Part shown: positions 53,047 through 63,730 of the stretch, piece after piece
How positions within the stretch are numbered: the first letter of the stretch is position 1
How the letters are laid out: each line of letters opens with the position of its first letter
Assembly (NCBI GenBank): GCA_951217055.1
Contig: OX578277.1
Location: 7,188,329 to 7,252,328, forward strand
Source of the DNA: Gerris lacustris
Lineage: Eukaryota > Arthropoda > Insecta > Hemiptera > Gerridae
DNA length: 64,000 bases
Direction: 5' to 3'
Position numbers and translations under genes: made by a program
Notes under the pieces: model-generated
What the model saw: the letters and a program-made list of their open reading frames with translations, nothing else
Database searches by the model: none
What the model was told of the DNA's origin: nothing

Positions 53047-54209
53047 CAATTTGGCATAAAGATTATGTATCAGTTTAAAACTATGTTTATATTTGTGATT
53101 TAAATTTCAATTTATAATACTTTCAATATTGTATCTAGCTCTTAAGAATTTTTCTAAATGATTGTAACTTTTATACTAAATAAAGTTTAAAAAAGAAAAT
53201 GTCTTCAAAGAAAGGGAGATGTTCCATCAGAATGATTTTATGAACGCATCTTGCTTGATGCCTAAGCACTACATTTATGAACTCGTGTTTTAAGACTTGC
53301 ACTCTTCCCGCTTCTTTGAACACACGCTCTTCTACTTTCGACTTGTACCTCGTGTCTGTGTCTTATTTCTTATATACCTTTCTTAAATTCATAAAACACA
53401 AACACCCCCCCCCCTTACAATATATAGAAAATTTGTACATGTTGGGGCCCCCCCCTTAAGTCAAAACCTGGCTATGCCCATGCCCCCACCTACGATGAAC
53501 AGTTCATTTAGGAATTTAGATATTATATTTTTTAGAAGTTCGTTAAAGTAATCAAAAATAAATTCAATTTTGATATTAGGTTTATAATAAACTAAACAGA
53601 TTGTTAGGGGCAGCTCCGGCTCAAAGCAAAATCTTTACCGCCCTATCAGGGGGAGTGGGGGTATTCGATGCCCCCCAAGAACTAAGGGGGGACCTCCACT
53701 GGAAATTTTTGGAAAATTAGATGCAAAATTGTGGGTTTTGAGGAGTTTGAGGGGTTGTTTTAATTTATTTATTTGTTGTTGTAAACTTTTTATCTGTGAT
53801 GAGTATACTATACCTTGTGGTGTCTACCACGTATCCAATCCGAGAGATAGCTCAATAAAAATAAATATATTAAAAGGAAAAGTCACAAAAAAAAGATATA
53901 TTTTTTTTAAAAATAATCTATAATTTCATAAACAGTTTCCTCTTATGTTAATAATAATTAGAAAATTGCACTTTTTTGGTACAGGGTGCATTATGAAAAA
54001 ATTAATATTATAAATCTTCATTTTGAACAAGCAAGAGTAAAAAAGTGACTTCTTCTAAAAGTGCAATAATGTCATTACACATAATGGCAACCCGATCCGG
54101 GGATACCCTATATATAAAAATTGTGATAAAAAAAAACCTTCTATAATGTAAATAGGTCTTAATTCGCATGTAATAAATTATTTTTCTTAATAATTGTTTT
54201 TATTATTCT
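53047..54209. other. No gene; remnants of repeats
   Basis: Runs of C at 53405 and 53446, and ACCTGGCTATGCCCATGCC near 53467, look like a transposon end. Otherwise AT-rich without supported features. Confidence 0.4.
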
Positions 54210-54212
54210 TTT

Positions 54213-54532
54213 CTAAATATTCCATTTGTATGAAATTAAAGACAAAATGACGAATATAAAGTTTAAATACCTCAAACATACAGCAAGGCATTCTTCAGGT
54301 GATATAGTTGCTCTGTAGTTTAATCGATTTTTTTGTATATCACTGTGAAAAAGATTGACAAGAAATTTGAAGTCACTTCTTGTCATCCTAAAGTATTCTC
54401 TGAACTTCTCATCATCTTTTTTAAGATCATCCATCAAGTGATGAAATTCCCCAAATTGATTCCTTTTAGTGTTCACTGCATGAACCCACTTTCTTTTCTT
54501 TTTTTCCTCACATAATGAAAATAAAAGCTATT
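54213..54532 (-). pseudogene. HARBI1-like (PIF/Harbinger) transposase, N-terminal exon
   Basis: On the - strand the frame reads KWVHAVNTKRNQFGEFHHLM, then DEKFREYFRMTRSDFKFLVN, YRATISPEECLAVCLR. These blocks (KWVHxxN, FGEFHHL, YFRM, ISxEERLAVxLR) are the N-terminal signature of HARBI1-like DDE transposases. A possible donor GAG then GTATTT follows at about 54269. The catalytic DDE part is absent from the window beyond this, so it is a fragment. The first in-frame M of the 87-residue frame is actually a GTG inside the conserved block; the true start lies upstream. Confidence 0.75.
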
Positions 54533-54599
54533 GCTCTTCATCAGAGCTGCTGTAGTCCTTCCAACTCAACATATCGAACGAGACTAAAAAAACATCACT

Positions 54600-54718
54600 T
54601 GAAAACATAGCTTTCTGTGTGGCCCGCCTAAATATAGCTAGCGTAGCTCGCATAGCTAGCAGACCTAGCATAGCTAGCTCGCGTAGCGTAGCTATCTGTG
54701 TGGCCGGGCCTTTATATC
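54600..54718 (-). mobile_element. Likely terminal sequence of the Harbinger element
   Basis: On the - strand GGCCCGGCCACACAGATAGC is followed by a GCTAGC/TAGCTA-rich stretch and then GGCGGGCCACACAGAAAGC. GGCCxxGCCACACAG-like ends are seen in PIF/Harbinger elements. TTA lies next to it (54715-54717). Confidence 0.5.
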
Positions 54719-55099
54719 TTCAAAAGTACTCATCTGATTTTCATGAAATTTGGATGTTATGTAGAATGTAGCCCACAGTTGGGCCCATATTATTTTAAAC
54801 AGTCAGTGATCTTTAAAATTTGCTAAATTGATACTTCTATTCGTGAGAAAAATCAAAACAATTTTGACAGATTTAAAATGAAAGGAGAGAAACAATTAAA
54901 TAAATTAGAAATAATGGTTTGTAAAAGCATAGCATCATTTAAGGACGTTGTAGATTGCGAGGAAGCTATGTGCCACACTATTTGGCAGATATGCGATTTT
55001 CTTTACGGGAAGAGTTTTTAATAGCTATTAAACTTACTTAGACTTTGGTTTACTGTTTATAGTCTAAAGAGTAGGGAGTATGGAGTATATTGTGAAATT
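54719..55099. other. No gene seen
   Basis: AT-rich. The start (CATCTGATTTTCATGAAATTT) looks like a dispersed repeat. Confidence 0.4.
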
Positions 55100-56240
55100 T
55101 TAATGAAATGAAGAGTCAGAATCTCACCTGTAAGGTTTTTGTAGTGAAACTTGTTTAGCCACGCTAGAGTAAATTGGCTTTGATGAAATGACATTTCAAT
55201 AGTAAATAATCAGTGGAGCAATTTGATTTGATATATGAGTAACATTGAGTTACGTGCTTCTTCTAGGAATGATTTAAACTTTGAATTATATAATTATACT
55301 AGCCGGATCGGTGCACTTCGCGCACCTTATCCTTCTAGGAGTTGGCACTGTGTGTAAAAAAATAATTAAAACAATATAAATAATATATCTTTACTGTTAC
55401 ATAATTTCGTATTTTAGTACAAGTAGGTTATATTATTTTTTTTATGCATTTTCAATTATTATTCAATTTTAGGTACAATGAGCCTATGTACCAAATTTAA
55501 GATCATTAAATTCACTGGAAGCTAAGATAAAAGTATCTGATTAAATCCAAAATGGCGGCCATATGTTGAAGTAAAAGTACCTTTAATTTTCTTCTTTGGC
55601 TACCATAAGTCAATGTACCAAATTTCAGATCTCTAGGTTCTCTAGAAGCTGAGATAATAGAGTGTAACTTAATACAAGATGGCGGTTAAATAGAGCGGCC
55701 ATATGTTGAAGTGAAAGTACCTTTAATTTTATTTTTTAGCTACTATCAGTCTATGTACCGAATTTCAGGTCTCTAGGTCGACTGGAAGCTGAGATGAGAG
55801 TGTTATTAAATCAAAGATGGTGGTTATAATTCAATATGGCGGCCATATGTTGAAGTAAAAGTCCTTTAATTTTCTTCTTTAGGTACCATAAGTCTATGTA
55901 CCAAATTTCAGATCTCAAGGTCCACTGGAAGCTGAGATAATAGTGTTATTAAATCCAAGATGGCGGCTATAATTCAATATGGTGTTCCATATGGTGGTGT
56001 ATTCCATAAATCGAAATCAAAATGGAAATGGGCGCACTTTTCTATTTATGGTACACTCTATCTATGAACCAAATTTCAAATCTCTATGTCAATGGGAAGT
56101 AGGAGAATTAGTGATCAGTCAGTCAGTCACTGTCAATCTTAGTTTTATATACATAGATTATATTAATATTATGTAGGAGGGAACATAAAAGCAACTTTTT
56201 CTAGAACTTAAGTTTCACTTCTAATGCGTGAGAGTCTCAC
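55100..56240. mobile_element. Longer relative of the GAAGTGAAACTT repeat with tandem core
   Basis: The left end GTAGTGAAACTTGTTTAGCC, CTAGAGTAAATT corresponds to the start of the 340-bp repeats. The right end CTAGAACTTAAGTTTCACTT, CTAATGCGTGAGAG matches their end. The core at about 55480-55990 consists of four copies of a ~145-bp unit (TATGTACCAAATTTCAGATC, GAAGCTGAGATAA, AAGATGGCGGC). GTCAGTCAGTCACTGTC lies at 56119-56135. Non-coding. Confidence 0.6.
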
Positions 56241-56743
56241 ACATATATATTTTATTTATAATATATTGACAAACTATAATATGTTAACAAACTGATTTGG
56301 ATACTTACCAACATTTATCTTTGGTTTTAACCGGTATTAGCTAGCACTAATTCCGATTGTTCTTCCAGTTACATGCCCTTTTAAACGTAATTACCATGCA
56401 TGTTATTAAAGTCTATTTTCAAAAACTTTTTAGGTTAAGTTATAGTTCATTGATTAGGCTTTTAAGAGTGCTATTTAATGGTGTATTAAAATTGGATTTT
56501 TATTTTAAAATACTGACCAAAATATTTTCTTTAAGTGTGAAATGTAACAACTGTGCACAAAAATGTGTAATTCACGTGGCTTAATTACCATGTTATAAAT
56601 AAACTTAATTCTGGCCTAAAAATTTAAAAAATTATTTCCCATCTGTCCTGCATGCTGCAATATATCTGAAATTAGTCTGAGAACATTCCATAATTTTTCC
56701 TGAATTTTTTTAAAAAGTCAAAATTTTCAGTCTAAGTCCAATT
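56241..56743. other. No gene seen
   Basis: AT-rich. The frame at 56357-56584 has no recognisable domain. Confidence 0.45.
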
Positions 56744-57197
56744 TTACATTACAAAATAGCACTTTAAATTAGATTCAACCATATAGTCATCTACAACTGA
56801 AACTCTTATATGTGTATTTTTAGCCTTGATTTCTTTCCTTAAAGCTAATAGGATGTGAAGTTTGGTGTTTACTTTAGGGAAGAAGTCCCTCTGTACAGTA
56901 AGAAGCTGCAAGAAGTTCCTGCAAGTACTGAGCATTTGCTTGCGCCCCACAATAAGTTTGCTATTATTAGGTGATCGTTGGAGTTTTTATTTTTGATAAC
57001 TCGGGCTTTGTTAATACAAATTTCAGATGGCTCAATTATTAATATATCTTTACAGAAAGCTACGATGGTATTATTCGCCCTTAAATTATTTTCAGCTGGA
57101 AGGCCTTTGAAAATCAAGTTATTTTTCCTTGTTAAATTATCCAAGTGATCTAGCCGGCGAATGATGTAACTGTTTGAGGTTTTCTCGTTGATTGAAC

Positions 57198-58148
57198 ATT
57201 TCATCAAAATTTGTCATAAAAATAACTTCGCCTTGGCGGGGAATCGAACCCGGGCTCTCTCCGTCCGCCTTTAAAGCTATTTTCTCAGGAATTAGATTTT
57301 TCCCATGAAAACGGCTTAAATTGTTAGATTTGTATTTATTAAATGGACTACAAATTTTTTTTTTTTTTTAATTAATTTATTTTTTTTTAATCTAAACTAT
57401 TTCGAAAAATAATTATTTTTCACGTTTTTTCAGAGTTTTTTGGGGGGTAGCGCCCCCAAATTTCAAGCTAAAATTCATTTCTCCACTACGCCGTGGGGTA
57501 TGATTTTTCTTATGTCTAGTATTTTGTCGGGTCCACACCGATTTTTCCTGTTAACTGTTTTCCTGTTCAACGCTAAAAAGTATAAACTAATCGTAACCTT
57601 CCCTTATTATCCTAGAAATTAACAATTCACGTATTTTTACTTTCTCATGTAAAAGAGAAAGTATTGTGATGCCGCAAAAATTCGATTTTGATTATATTTT
57701 TTATTTTTGAGGTCCCCTGAGTCCAAAAAAGTGTTTTTTAAAAAATGTCTGTCTGTCTGTGCAGACTGCAGACTCCTGGCTTAGGCTCCAGGCGTCTGCT
57801 GGGCCGATTTTGACTAAATTTGGCATAACATGTTTAGAAAAATCATACCCCGAGGCGAAATCGAGAAATGAATTTTAGCTCTAAATTTGGGGGCCCTACC
57901 CCCCAAAAACTCTGAAAAAACATGAACAAAATTATTTCTCGAAAACGGTTCCGACGATTTTTATTTAAAAAATTTTAAAATGTATTTTTTTTATTTAAAA
58001 TGTAGTCCATTTAAATACTAATCTAACGATATAAGCCGTTTTCCTGGGAAAAATCTAGTTCCTGAGAAAAAGCTTAAAACGCGGACGGAGAGAGCCCGGG
58101 TTCGATTCCCTGCCCAGGAGAAGTTATTTTTATGATAAATTTTGATGA
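57198..58148. mobile_element. Foldback element with ~310-bp inverted repeats
   Basis: 57198-57510 mirrors about 57830-58148 (edges TTCATCAAAATTT and AAATTTTGATGAA). Each limb holds a B-box-like GGGTTCGATTCCC (right) or GGGAATCGAACCC (left) within GAGAGAGCCCGGGTTCGAT-type text. The loop has GTCTGTCTGTCTGTGC at 57747-57762. A stretch homologous to the loop (GAGGTCCCC, CTGAGTCCAAAA, GTGTTTTTTAAAAAA) recurs at 61397-61448. Confidence 0.75.
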
Positions 58149-58639
58149 ATTGTTCAATAATAATTAAATGCACATACGAAAACTATTAAATGTAAAAAAA
58201 ACTGGGCTAAGTAATTATGAACTCGTTTATAAGAAAGTTTGTCTGAGTTGTCTCAGACCGATTTTTAGGGTTATAGTAATGGATAATATGCACTCCTCGT
58301 TTCTTAAAAGTGAATTTTTATACATATTTTTGATGAATGTTTCGATGAAGGATAATTTAGGTGTAAGAAAAGCGACATATTCCATTTTTTTGTTAATAAA
58401 AATAAAAATAAATAATAATATTGTACTTATGAATTCTTATGACCGAAGAAACCCTTTTAGTAACTTGCTGGTAAGTACTTGACGGGATTTTTTGATATAA
58501 TTTCTAAGTATAGAGGTCGTTAATCCTTCTGCCTTTGTTCCAAATACAGCATTTTTTATTTTTATTAGAAATTTCGAGAAAGTTAAGGTTTCTGTGCTTT
58601 AAAATGATGAAATAAGGATTTTAATTGCCGGTAGATTTT
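58149..58639. other. No gene seen
   Basis: AT-rich. The frame at 58168-58482 has no recognisable domain. Confidence 0.45.
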
Positions 58640-58717
58640 CCCTGACCTATGACAAAATTCCCTGACTTTTCCCTGTCGGCCGAAATTCCCTGACTTTTCC
58701 CGGTCTGTGGCCACCCT
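58640..58717 (-). mobile_element. Solo transposon end (CAGGGTGGCCAC type)
   Basis: On the - strand CAGGGTGGCCACAGACCGGG is followed by two AAAAGTCAGGGAATTT-like units. This looks like a hAT-type terminus. Its partner was not found. Confidence 0.5.
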
Positions 58718-58782
58718 GTAATAAATTATCCAAGTGATCTAGCCGGCGAATGATGTAACTGTTAGAGGTTTGCTAAGGGTAG

Positions 58783-59145
58783 TGACACACATCGCCACCC
58801 AGGTAGCACCACCTGGGTGGCGCCCACCTGGTTGATGCCACTTGCTCCCGCCACCTGACTTGCGCCACCCACCTATATGAGATGCAGGGATGCAGTCAGC
58901 CCCTTATTTGATTTCCCCTATATTTGATTGAAGGAATGGGGCTGAGTGGCAGGGACTTGGGTGGCACCGCCTGACAGGCTCAATTGAAAACAATGGGTGG
59001 GTGGCGGCTAGATCGTCGGACGGTCGACCGTGTAGTGCCACCAGGCAGGTGGCACCACCTCGTGTGACAGGTTCCATCTATTTTCATTGACGACCGGGTA
59101 GTGCCACCCAGGTGGCGCTACCCGGGTGGCGAAGTGTGTCACCCC
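58783..59145. mobile_element. GC-rich MITE in LINE ORF1, GGGTAGTGACACAC ends
   Basis: The left end GGGTAGTGACACACATCGCC mirrors the right end GGCGAAGTGTGTCACCCC. CACCTGGGTGGC/GCCACCCAGGTG motifs are dense inside, giving many small hairpins. CTAA occurs just outside both ends, possibly containing a TAA target. Confidence 0.75.
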
Positions 59146-59425
59146 TCTAAGTTGTTATATTTGTTTTAATCTTAGAATTGTCTTCAGATAATTCAGATAG
59201 CTTAGCATTTGTAAGGGTAAATTTATGTACCGCAATACACATTATAACTGATTCTGGGTATGTAGGGTTTAGATCTTCGGAACAGTTGTACCTAAGCATT
59301 TTGTCTCGAGTCTCCATGGTGATCGCTGATGTCTTCGGACATGGTGCTGATGTCTTCCATTTGTAACGAGCTACACAATGGAAAAGGGAGGGAGTAAGCT
59401 TCGAGTTAGCACAGGCTGTCTCCAC

Positions 59426-59525
59426 TACTCGGCAACGAGTAATATGAATGGGCTGCCTTGCTCGGTAGCGTATTAATGAATGGATGCCCCTCTACTCCAC
59501 TTCACTGCCAATGTGACATGCGAGT
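59426..59525. other. Short spacer, no feature
   Basis: Nothing recognised. Confidence 0.4.
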
Positions 59526-60251
59526 TAGGGTGGGCCGAAATTTTATTTTTTTTTTAATTTGAAATAGTCCAACCTTGTAACCTTGTAAAAAGTGTATGCA
59601 TTAGAAACTATCATACGTAAAATTTTGGCCCGATCAAATGACGCCTAGGTGGTGCACTATATCGCTTCAAAAACTCTATTTTTAAGAAATTTTTTATATT
59701 TTAATTTTTAAAAAATATTTTAGTTATTTTTATTCACTTATTAGCATCTATTTGCTCTTTGCTGACATATTATTTGATTGCAGGAAAAAAAAAAAAATTT
59801 AACGTGAATTATATATTGAGATAAGTTGGTATATACATATTGTGTATACCATTGAGTTATTCCAAAGATAATAGAGAAATTAGTGATATGCAGCTCCTAA
59901 TAATAACTTTGGAATAACAATGGTACAAATATGTATTAAGTATGTACCGACTTATCTCAATCTATAATTAACTTTTTTATTTTTTTTTTTCTTCCTGCAA
60001 TCAAGTAATATGTCAGCAAAGAGCAAATAAATGCTAATAAGTGAATAAAACTAACTAAAATATTTTTAAAAAATTAAAATACAAAAAATTTCTTAAAAAT
60101 AGTGTTTTTAAAGCTTTGAAGCGATAGTGCACCACCTAAGTGCCATTCGATCGGGCCAAAATTTTAGGTATGATAGTTTCTAATGCATACACAAGTTTTA
60201 CGAGGTTGGACTTTTTCAAATTAAAAAAAAAAAAAATTTCGGCCCACCCTA
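59526..60251. mobile_element. Foldback MITE, TAGGGTGGGCCGAAAT ends
   Basis: A 726-bp near-palindrome. TAGGGTGGGCCGAAATTT at the left is mirrored at the right, and inner boxes also pair (AAACTATCATACGTAAAATT against AATTTTAGGTATGATAGTTT; TTTGCTCTTTGCTGACATAT against ATATGTCAGCAAAGAGCAAA). The turning point is near 59890. Non-coding. Confidence 0.85.
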
Positions 60252-60646
60252 ATGCGTGTAGGCTTTTCAATGGTAATTTCTTTGAAATAATGTAGAATGC
60301 CCGAGAAATTTTACCTTGTAACGATACTTTTTACGCTGGAAATATCCACAGATTTTTAAAGATGAGTTAAGAAAATGAAACACAAAATCATAAGCTACCA
60401 AATACTACAAAAAAAATAACTGAGAAATAACGGTTTGAACAGTAAAAAGTACGATTATAAACACAGCGTATGAGAAGAGATGTTACTCGCATGGCATCAA
60501 GGCTGCAACTCCTAATTTAATCTATTTAATTGCAATATGCTTTAAAAAGAGAAAATAAAGTAGAAAAAATAAATATAAATAAAGAAGTTGTAGAAAAGTT
60601 TATCCTCTACAATCTACAATATTGATAATAAATAATAACTATACGA
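60252..60646. other. No gene seen
   Basis: AT-rich sequence without supported features. Confidence 0.5.
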
Positions 60647-60745
60647 GAGTCCCAGTGTTAATGATAATTATAATTTGATTTAAATTAATATTTAAACCTT
60701 CCTTAGTATGAATACTACCGAAAAAACTTAAAAATTGAATTTCTA
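60647..60745. repeat. ~95-bp direct repeat, copy 1
   Basis: Shares AATTATAATTTGATTTAAAT and TAGTATGAATACTACC with 60993-61095. Lies upstream of the tRNA-like sequence. Confidence 0.75.
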
Positions 60746-60907
60746 ATTGATTGTACAAGGTACATGTACTAGTTGAGTACTTTATAATTATAAGCGTTAA
60801 TTCTCAGTCTATTTCTAATGTCATAAATATTGACTTGCTAAACTTGTAGAAATATTGAAGGCTTGGATTCGGGACTAGTTATCGGTTACGGCAGAGAAAA
60901 ATCATTC

Positions 60908-60981
60908 TCCTGCGTAGCTTAGTTGGAAAGAGCGCTACACTGGAAATGTAGAGGCTCGTGGTTCAAGTCCCAGTGCTGGAG
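60908..60981 (+). tRNA. tRNA-like sequence, GGA in anticodon position; pseudogene or SINE head
   Basis: A 74-nt cloverleaf can be drawn. The acceptor is TCCTGCG/TGCTGGA with one T-T mismatch. The D arm is GCTT/GAGC, and the A box TAGCTTAGTTGG is perfect. The anticodon stem CTACA/TGTAG has loop CTGGAAA. The variable loop has 5 nt and the T loop is TTCAAGT. The T stem (CGTGG/CCCAG) has two mismatches. GGA would decode serine, but serine tRNAs have a long variable arm, which is missing. It is therefore probably a SINE head or pseudogene, or a mutated tRNA of another type. The ~95-bp direct repeats on each side support a mobile origin. Confidence 0.5.
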
Positions 60982-60992
60982 TCTATTTCTCT

Positions 60993-61095
60993 GTCAGTCT
61001 CCGAGTGTGAATGAAAATTATAATTTGATTTAAATTAAAATTTAAACTTTCTTTAGTATGAATACTACCAAAAACTTAAAAATTAAATTAATAAT
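60993..61095. repeat. ~95-bp direct repeat, copy 2
   Basis: Downstream copy of 60647-60745, 12 bp after the tRNA-like sequence. It may be the tail of a tRNA-derived SINE. Confidence 0.75.
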
Positions 61096-61299
61096 AACTA
61101 CTTTTGCTTTCCGATGCATATAGGCACAGGATATTGAGCGAAACATACAGAGATAGTGAGAGAACATACATGCCCAGAATAATAAAATACCCAGGTCTTC
61201 ATGTCACATTCATAAAAAACTTCAATTTATTGGTATAACATTTTAGATGCTCTTGGAATAGTCTAAAAAGACGTTTTCAATAGTGTAAACTACAAAAAT
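61096..61299. other. No gene seen
   Basis: AT-rich, no supported feature. Confidence 0.45.
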
Positions 61300-61354
61300 T
61301 TTACCTCCTAAAAGGGAGGCCAGCCCCCCTTCAAAATTGGCTGGATCCGCCCTT
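61300..61354 (-). mobile_element. Solo hAT-like end
   Basis: On the - strand CAAGGGCGGATCCAGCCAAT is followed by GGGGGGCTGGCCTCCC, a common hAT terminus form. No partner end. Confidence 0.5.
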
Positions 61355-62277
61355 GTGTGATGGCGCGAAAATTCGATTGTGGATTTACACGTTTTGAGGT
61401 CCCCTTCTCCCCTGAGTCCAAAATAAAATAGTGTTTTTTAAAAAAATATCCGTCTAAATATTTACCTTCACTTGCCAAAATAAAGAAAACATCAGGACCA
61501 CGGTAAAGACAATTGTAGATAAAAAAATTATTCATGGAACTGCCATTTGTCAGAAAAATAAAAAGGCAAGTGACTGAAAGGGCAAGTGAAGTTAGTTTTT
61601 TTTTTTTTTTTTTCAAAGGCTCTACGTTGAGAATAATAGTAGAATTAAAACTAATTATGTAGTCATGTGTGACACTAAAAACATTTGCCTGTTTTCCGTT
61701 TCTATACTTCGGGCTCCAGATACCTCACATTGACCAACAATAGAGATGAATAAGAAGCCTCGTCTAACTGTTACAAAACTAGTTGATAAAGATATTGTTA
61801 CCTAACAATGTTGTTTTGCCAATATCACATGATGATTTCGACATATTGTTACACCTTGTTTCTTGTGAAATTAAGTGACAGGACACTCATCTTGGAACTA
61901 TTTCACACTCTGAAAGTCTCACTACGCTTATTTCTTGCTACAGGTAAACTATAAAATAAATAACTATTACTACTCAATATGATACAAATATATTGACAGA
62001 AATCATACATAGTTCTGAATAGTTAACAAAAAAAAAAAAAAATAATAATAATATAAAAGATGAATAATAATTTTTAAAACATTTCTTAAATTCTTTTATA
62101 TAAATAAAAAGTAAACTTTGTTATTAAAACATACAAAGTAAGTCATATTATTCCTTTATAAAAATTAAGTTAATAGTTAAAAACAAGGTGTGAATGTTAA
62201 CTCAAAACAGTTTTATTTGACTTACATCTCACATCACCTTCAGGTTGTGTTATTCTGTTTTTACTGGTCTTATATTA
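61355..62277. other. No gene; transposon remnant and simple repeats
   Basis: 61370-61450 resembles the loop of the foldback element at 57650-57755. The rest is AT-rich with T and A runs at 61594 and 62028. Confidence 0.45.
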
Positions 62278-62314
62278 CTTTGCTTTGTAAGTTTCATGTT
62301 TCATCGCACATTTC

Positions 62315-62590
62315 CGTTTCCCCAATTTTGAACCCCTTCCCGTGATTCAATCTTCCCCAAATTTTGCACATAGATACAACTAAGGTGAAGAATACAGAAA
62401 CCAAAAAAAAAAATAAAAAAAAATAAATAAATAATGGCGTCAAATTTATTTGCTTTTAAAGTTTCATCACACACCTATTATCCCAATTTTGAACCACTAT
62501 TCGTGATTCAATCTTCCCCAAATTTTGCACATAGATACAACTAAGGTGAAGAATACAGAAACCAAAAAAAAAAAAAAAAAAAAAAAAAAA
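62315..62590. repeat. ~160-bp period duplication ending in A-rich tracts
   Basis: GTGATTCAATCTTCCCCAAA, TTTTGCACATAGATACAACT and AAGGTGAAGAATACAGAAAC occur at 62342 and again at 62503. Each copy ends in an A run. These are two tandem copies of a poly-A-tailed unit. Confidence 0.8.
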
Positions 62591-62799
62591 ATAGTTGAAA
62601 ATAAGACCAGTTTTGAAAAAGGCATTTTTATATTAATTATTAAATGTCTGTTTAGATTCTCCAATGTACTGAATACACACAGAATACAGCTACTAAATAC
62701 ACAAATCCCATAAATTAATTAAAAGGATCTGGGAACATACTTGTGAATTCACATCTAAATTAACTTAGAACTCTTAATTTAGAAGAAATTAGGAGAAAT

Positions 62800-63056
62800 T
62801 CAAATAAAACAATAGATAAATATTGTTCACTTATTTATGTTAAAGGCTTCACTGAAAAACTCACCAGCACTTAAATAAAATTTGATTGTCATAATATTGA
62901 ATTTGGCATGAAACCAATTAATAAAATAATAAAAAAGTAATTTTTCAGTAAACTAAAAGACAAGATACTTAGAGAAGAGGAAATTATATTCAGTACCTTG
63001 TAATAATTGTAGAAGTAAATACATTGGAGAATCAAGGCAGATACTGCCTTGATTCT
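62800..63056 (+). pseudogene. Penelope-like GIY-YIG fragment
   Basis: Broken frames read YVKGFTEKL, then FDCHNIEFGMKPINKIIKK, FSKLKDKIL and SVPCNNCRSKYIGESRQIL. This parallels the element at 6169-7639 (YVKGLSEKI...CNNCEKSYIGETSQQL). Stops and frameshifts are present. It ends in a perfect hairpin (AATCAAGGCAG, ATA, CTGCCTTGATT) at 63030-63054. Confidence 0.7.
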
Positions 63057-63063
63057 TCAATAG

Positions 63064-63591
63064 ATCTCTAAAGCTGTATTTGTATTTAGAAAATTAAATA
63101 AATACTTACCTCAAGAGACGCTAGTCACAGTTTATAGAGCTCTAGTGGAGAGTAGACTTCGCTATGCTATACTACTTTGGGGCCATGTTAATATTGAACC
63201 TTTGTTATTACTTCAGAAAAAAATACTGAAAATTATTGTAAAATCAAATAAAAGAAAGTCATGTAAACCAATCTTTAAGAAGCTAGAGATAATGACAGTG
63301 ATAAATTTATTTATTTTTCATTCCATTATTTATGTTAAAACAAATGTCAATAGTTTCAACAAACCAAATCATACTTACAACACTAAAAATATAAATAATC
63401 TCAAAATTGAGCAGCATAAACTAAGTAAAAGTGAAACTGGTCACTCTATTTTAGGGGTTAAATTATTTAATAGACTAGATAAGGTAACTAAAGAATTAGA
63501 TTTGAGTAAGTTTAAGAAAGTTATTAAAGAAAAGTTGACTGAGAAAGTTTTTTATAGTATTAAGGAATACTTAGAAATAGGAATTTAGCAG
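63064..63591 (+). pseudogene. 3' end of a CR1/Jockey-group LINE ORF2 (C-terminal RT region)
   Basis: The frame is open from about 63064 with no ATG: AVFVFRKLNKYLPQETLVTV, YRALVESRLRYAILLWG, LQKKILKIIVKSNKRKSCKP, YNTKNINNLK, GHSILGVKLFNRL, VFYSIKEYLEIGI. The blocks (ALxESxLRYAILLWG, LQKKxLRII, SCxPIFKKLxIMT, YNTRN, KLFNRL) are the typical end of non-LTR reverse-transcriptase proteins of arthropods. It is 5'-truncated just upstream of this region and has a 3' UTR ending in (ATTT)n at 63700-63730, the normal form of a LINE insertion. Confidence 0.78.
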
Positions 63592-63730
63592 TTTATTTAA
63601 TTCAAACTTTATTTTTTTGTATTAACTTCATAGTAATTATTTTTTTGTGACGATTTCTAATGTTGTAGTACATGTATTGTAAAAAAACCTAATGAAAAAT
63701 AAAGCATTTTATTTATTTATTTATTTATTA
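63592..63730 (+). other. LINE 3' UTR and (ATTT)n tail
   Basis: AT-rich, with AATAAAGCATTTTATTTATT leading into the tetranucleotide tail. Confidence 0.65.

Larger units (their letters stand above)
56744..59425 (-). pseudogene. LINE ORF1 (L1-like), interrupted by at least two insertions
   Basis: Read on the - strand: KLSELSEDNSKIKTNIT (about 59160-59210), then a MITE at 58783-59145, then SNSYIIRRLDHLDNLTRKNN, LIFKGLPAENNLR (56990-57180), and after a frameshift FFPKVNTKLHILLALRKEIK, NTHIRVSVVDDYM (56750-56890). RKNNLIFKGLP is the signature after the coiled coil of L1-like ORF1, as in the fragment at 15930-17474. The block at 57135-57180 is repeated at 58722-58770 on the other side of a foldback element. 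Dead. Confidence 0.7.

Noticed and set aside
60908..60981. A functional tRNA-Ser(GGA) gene
   Set aside because: The long variable arm of serine tRNAs is missing and the T stem has two mismatches.
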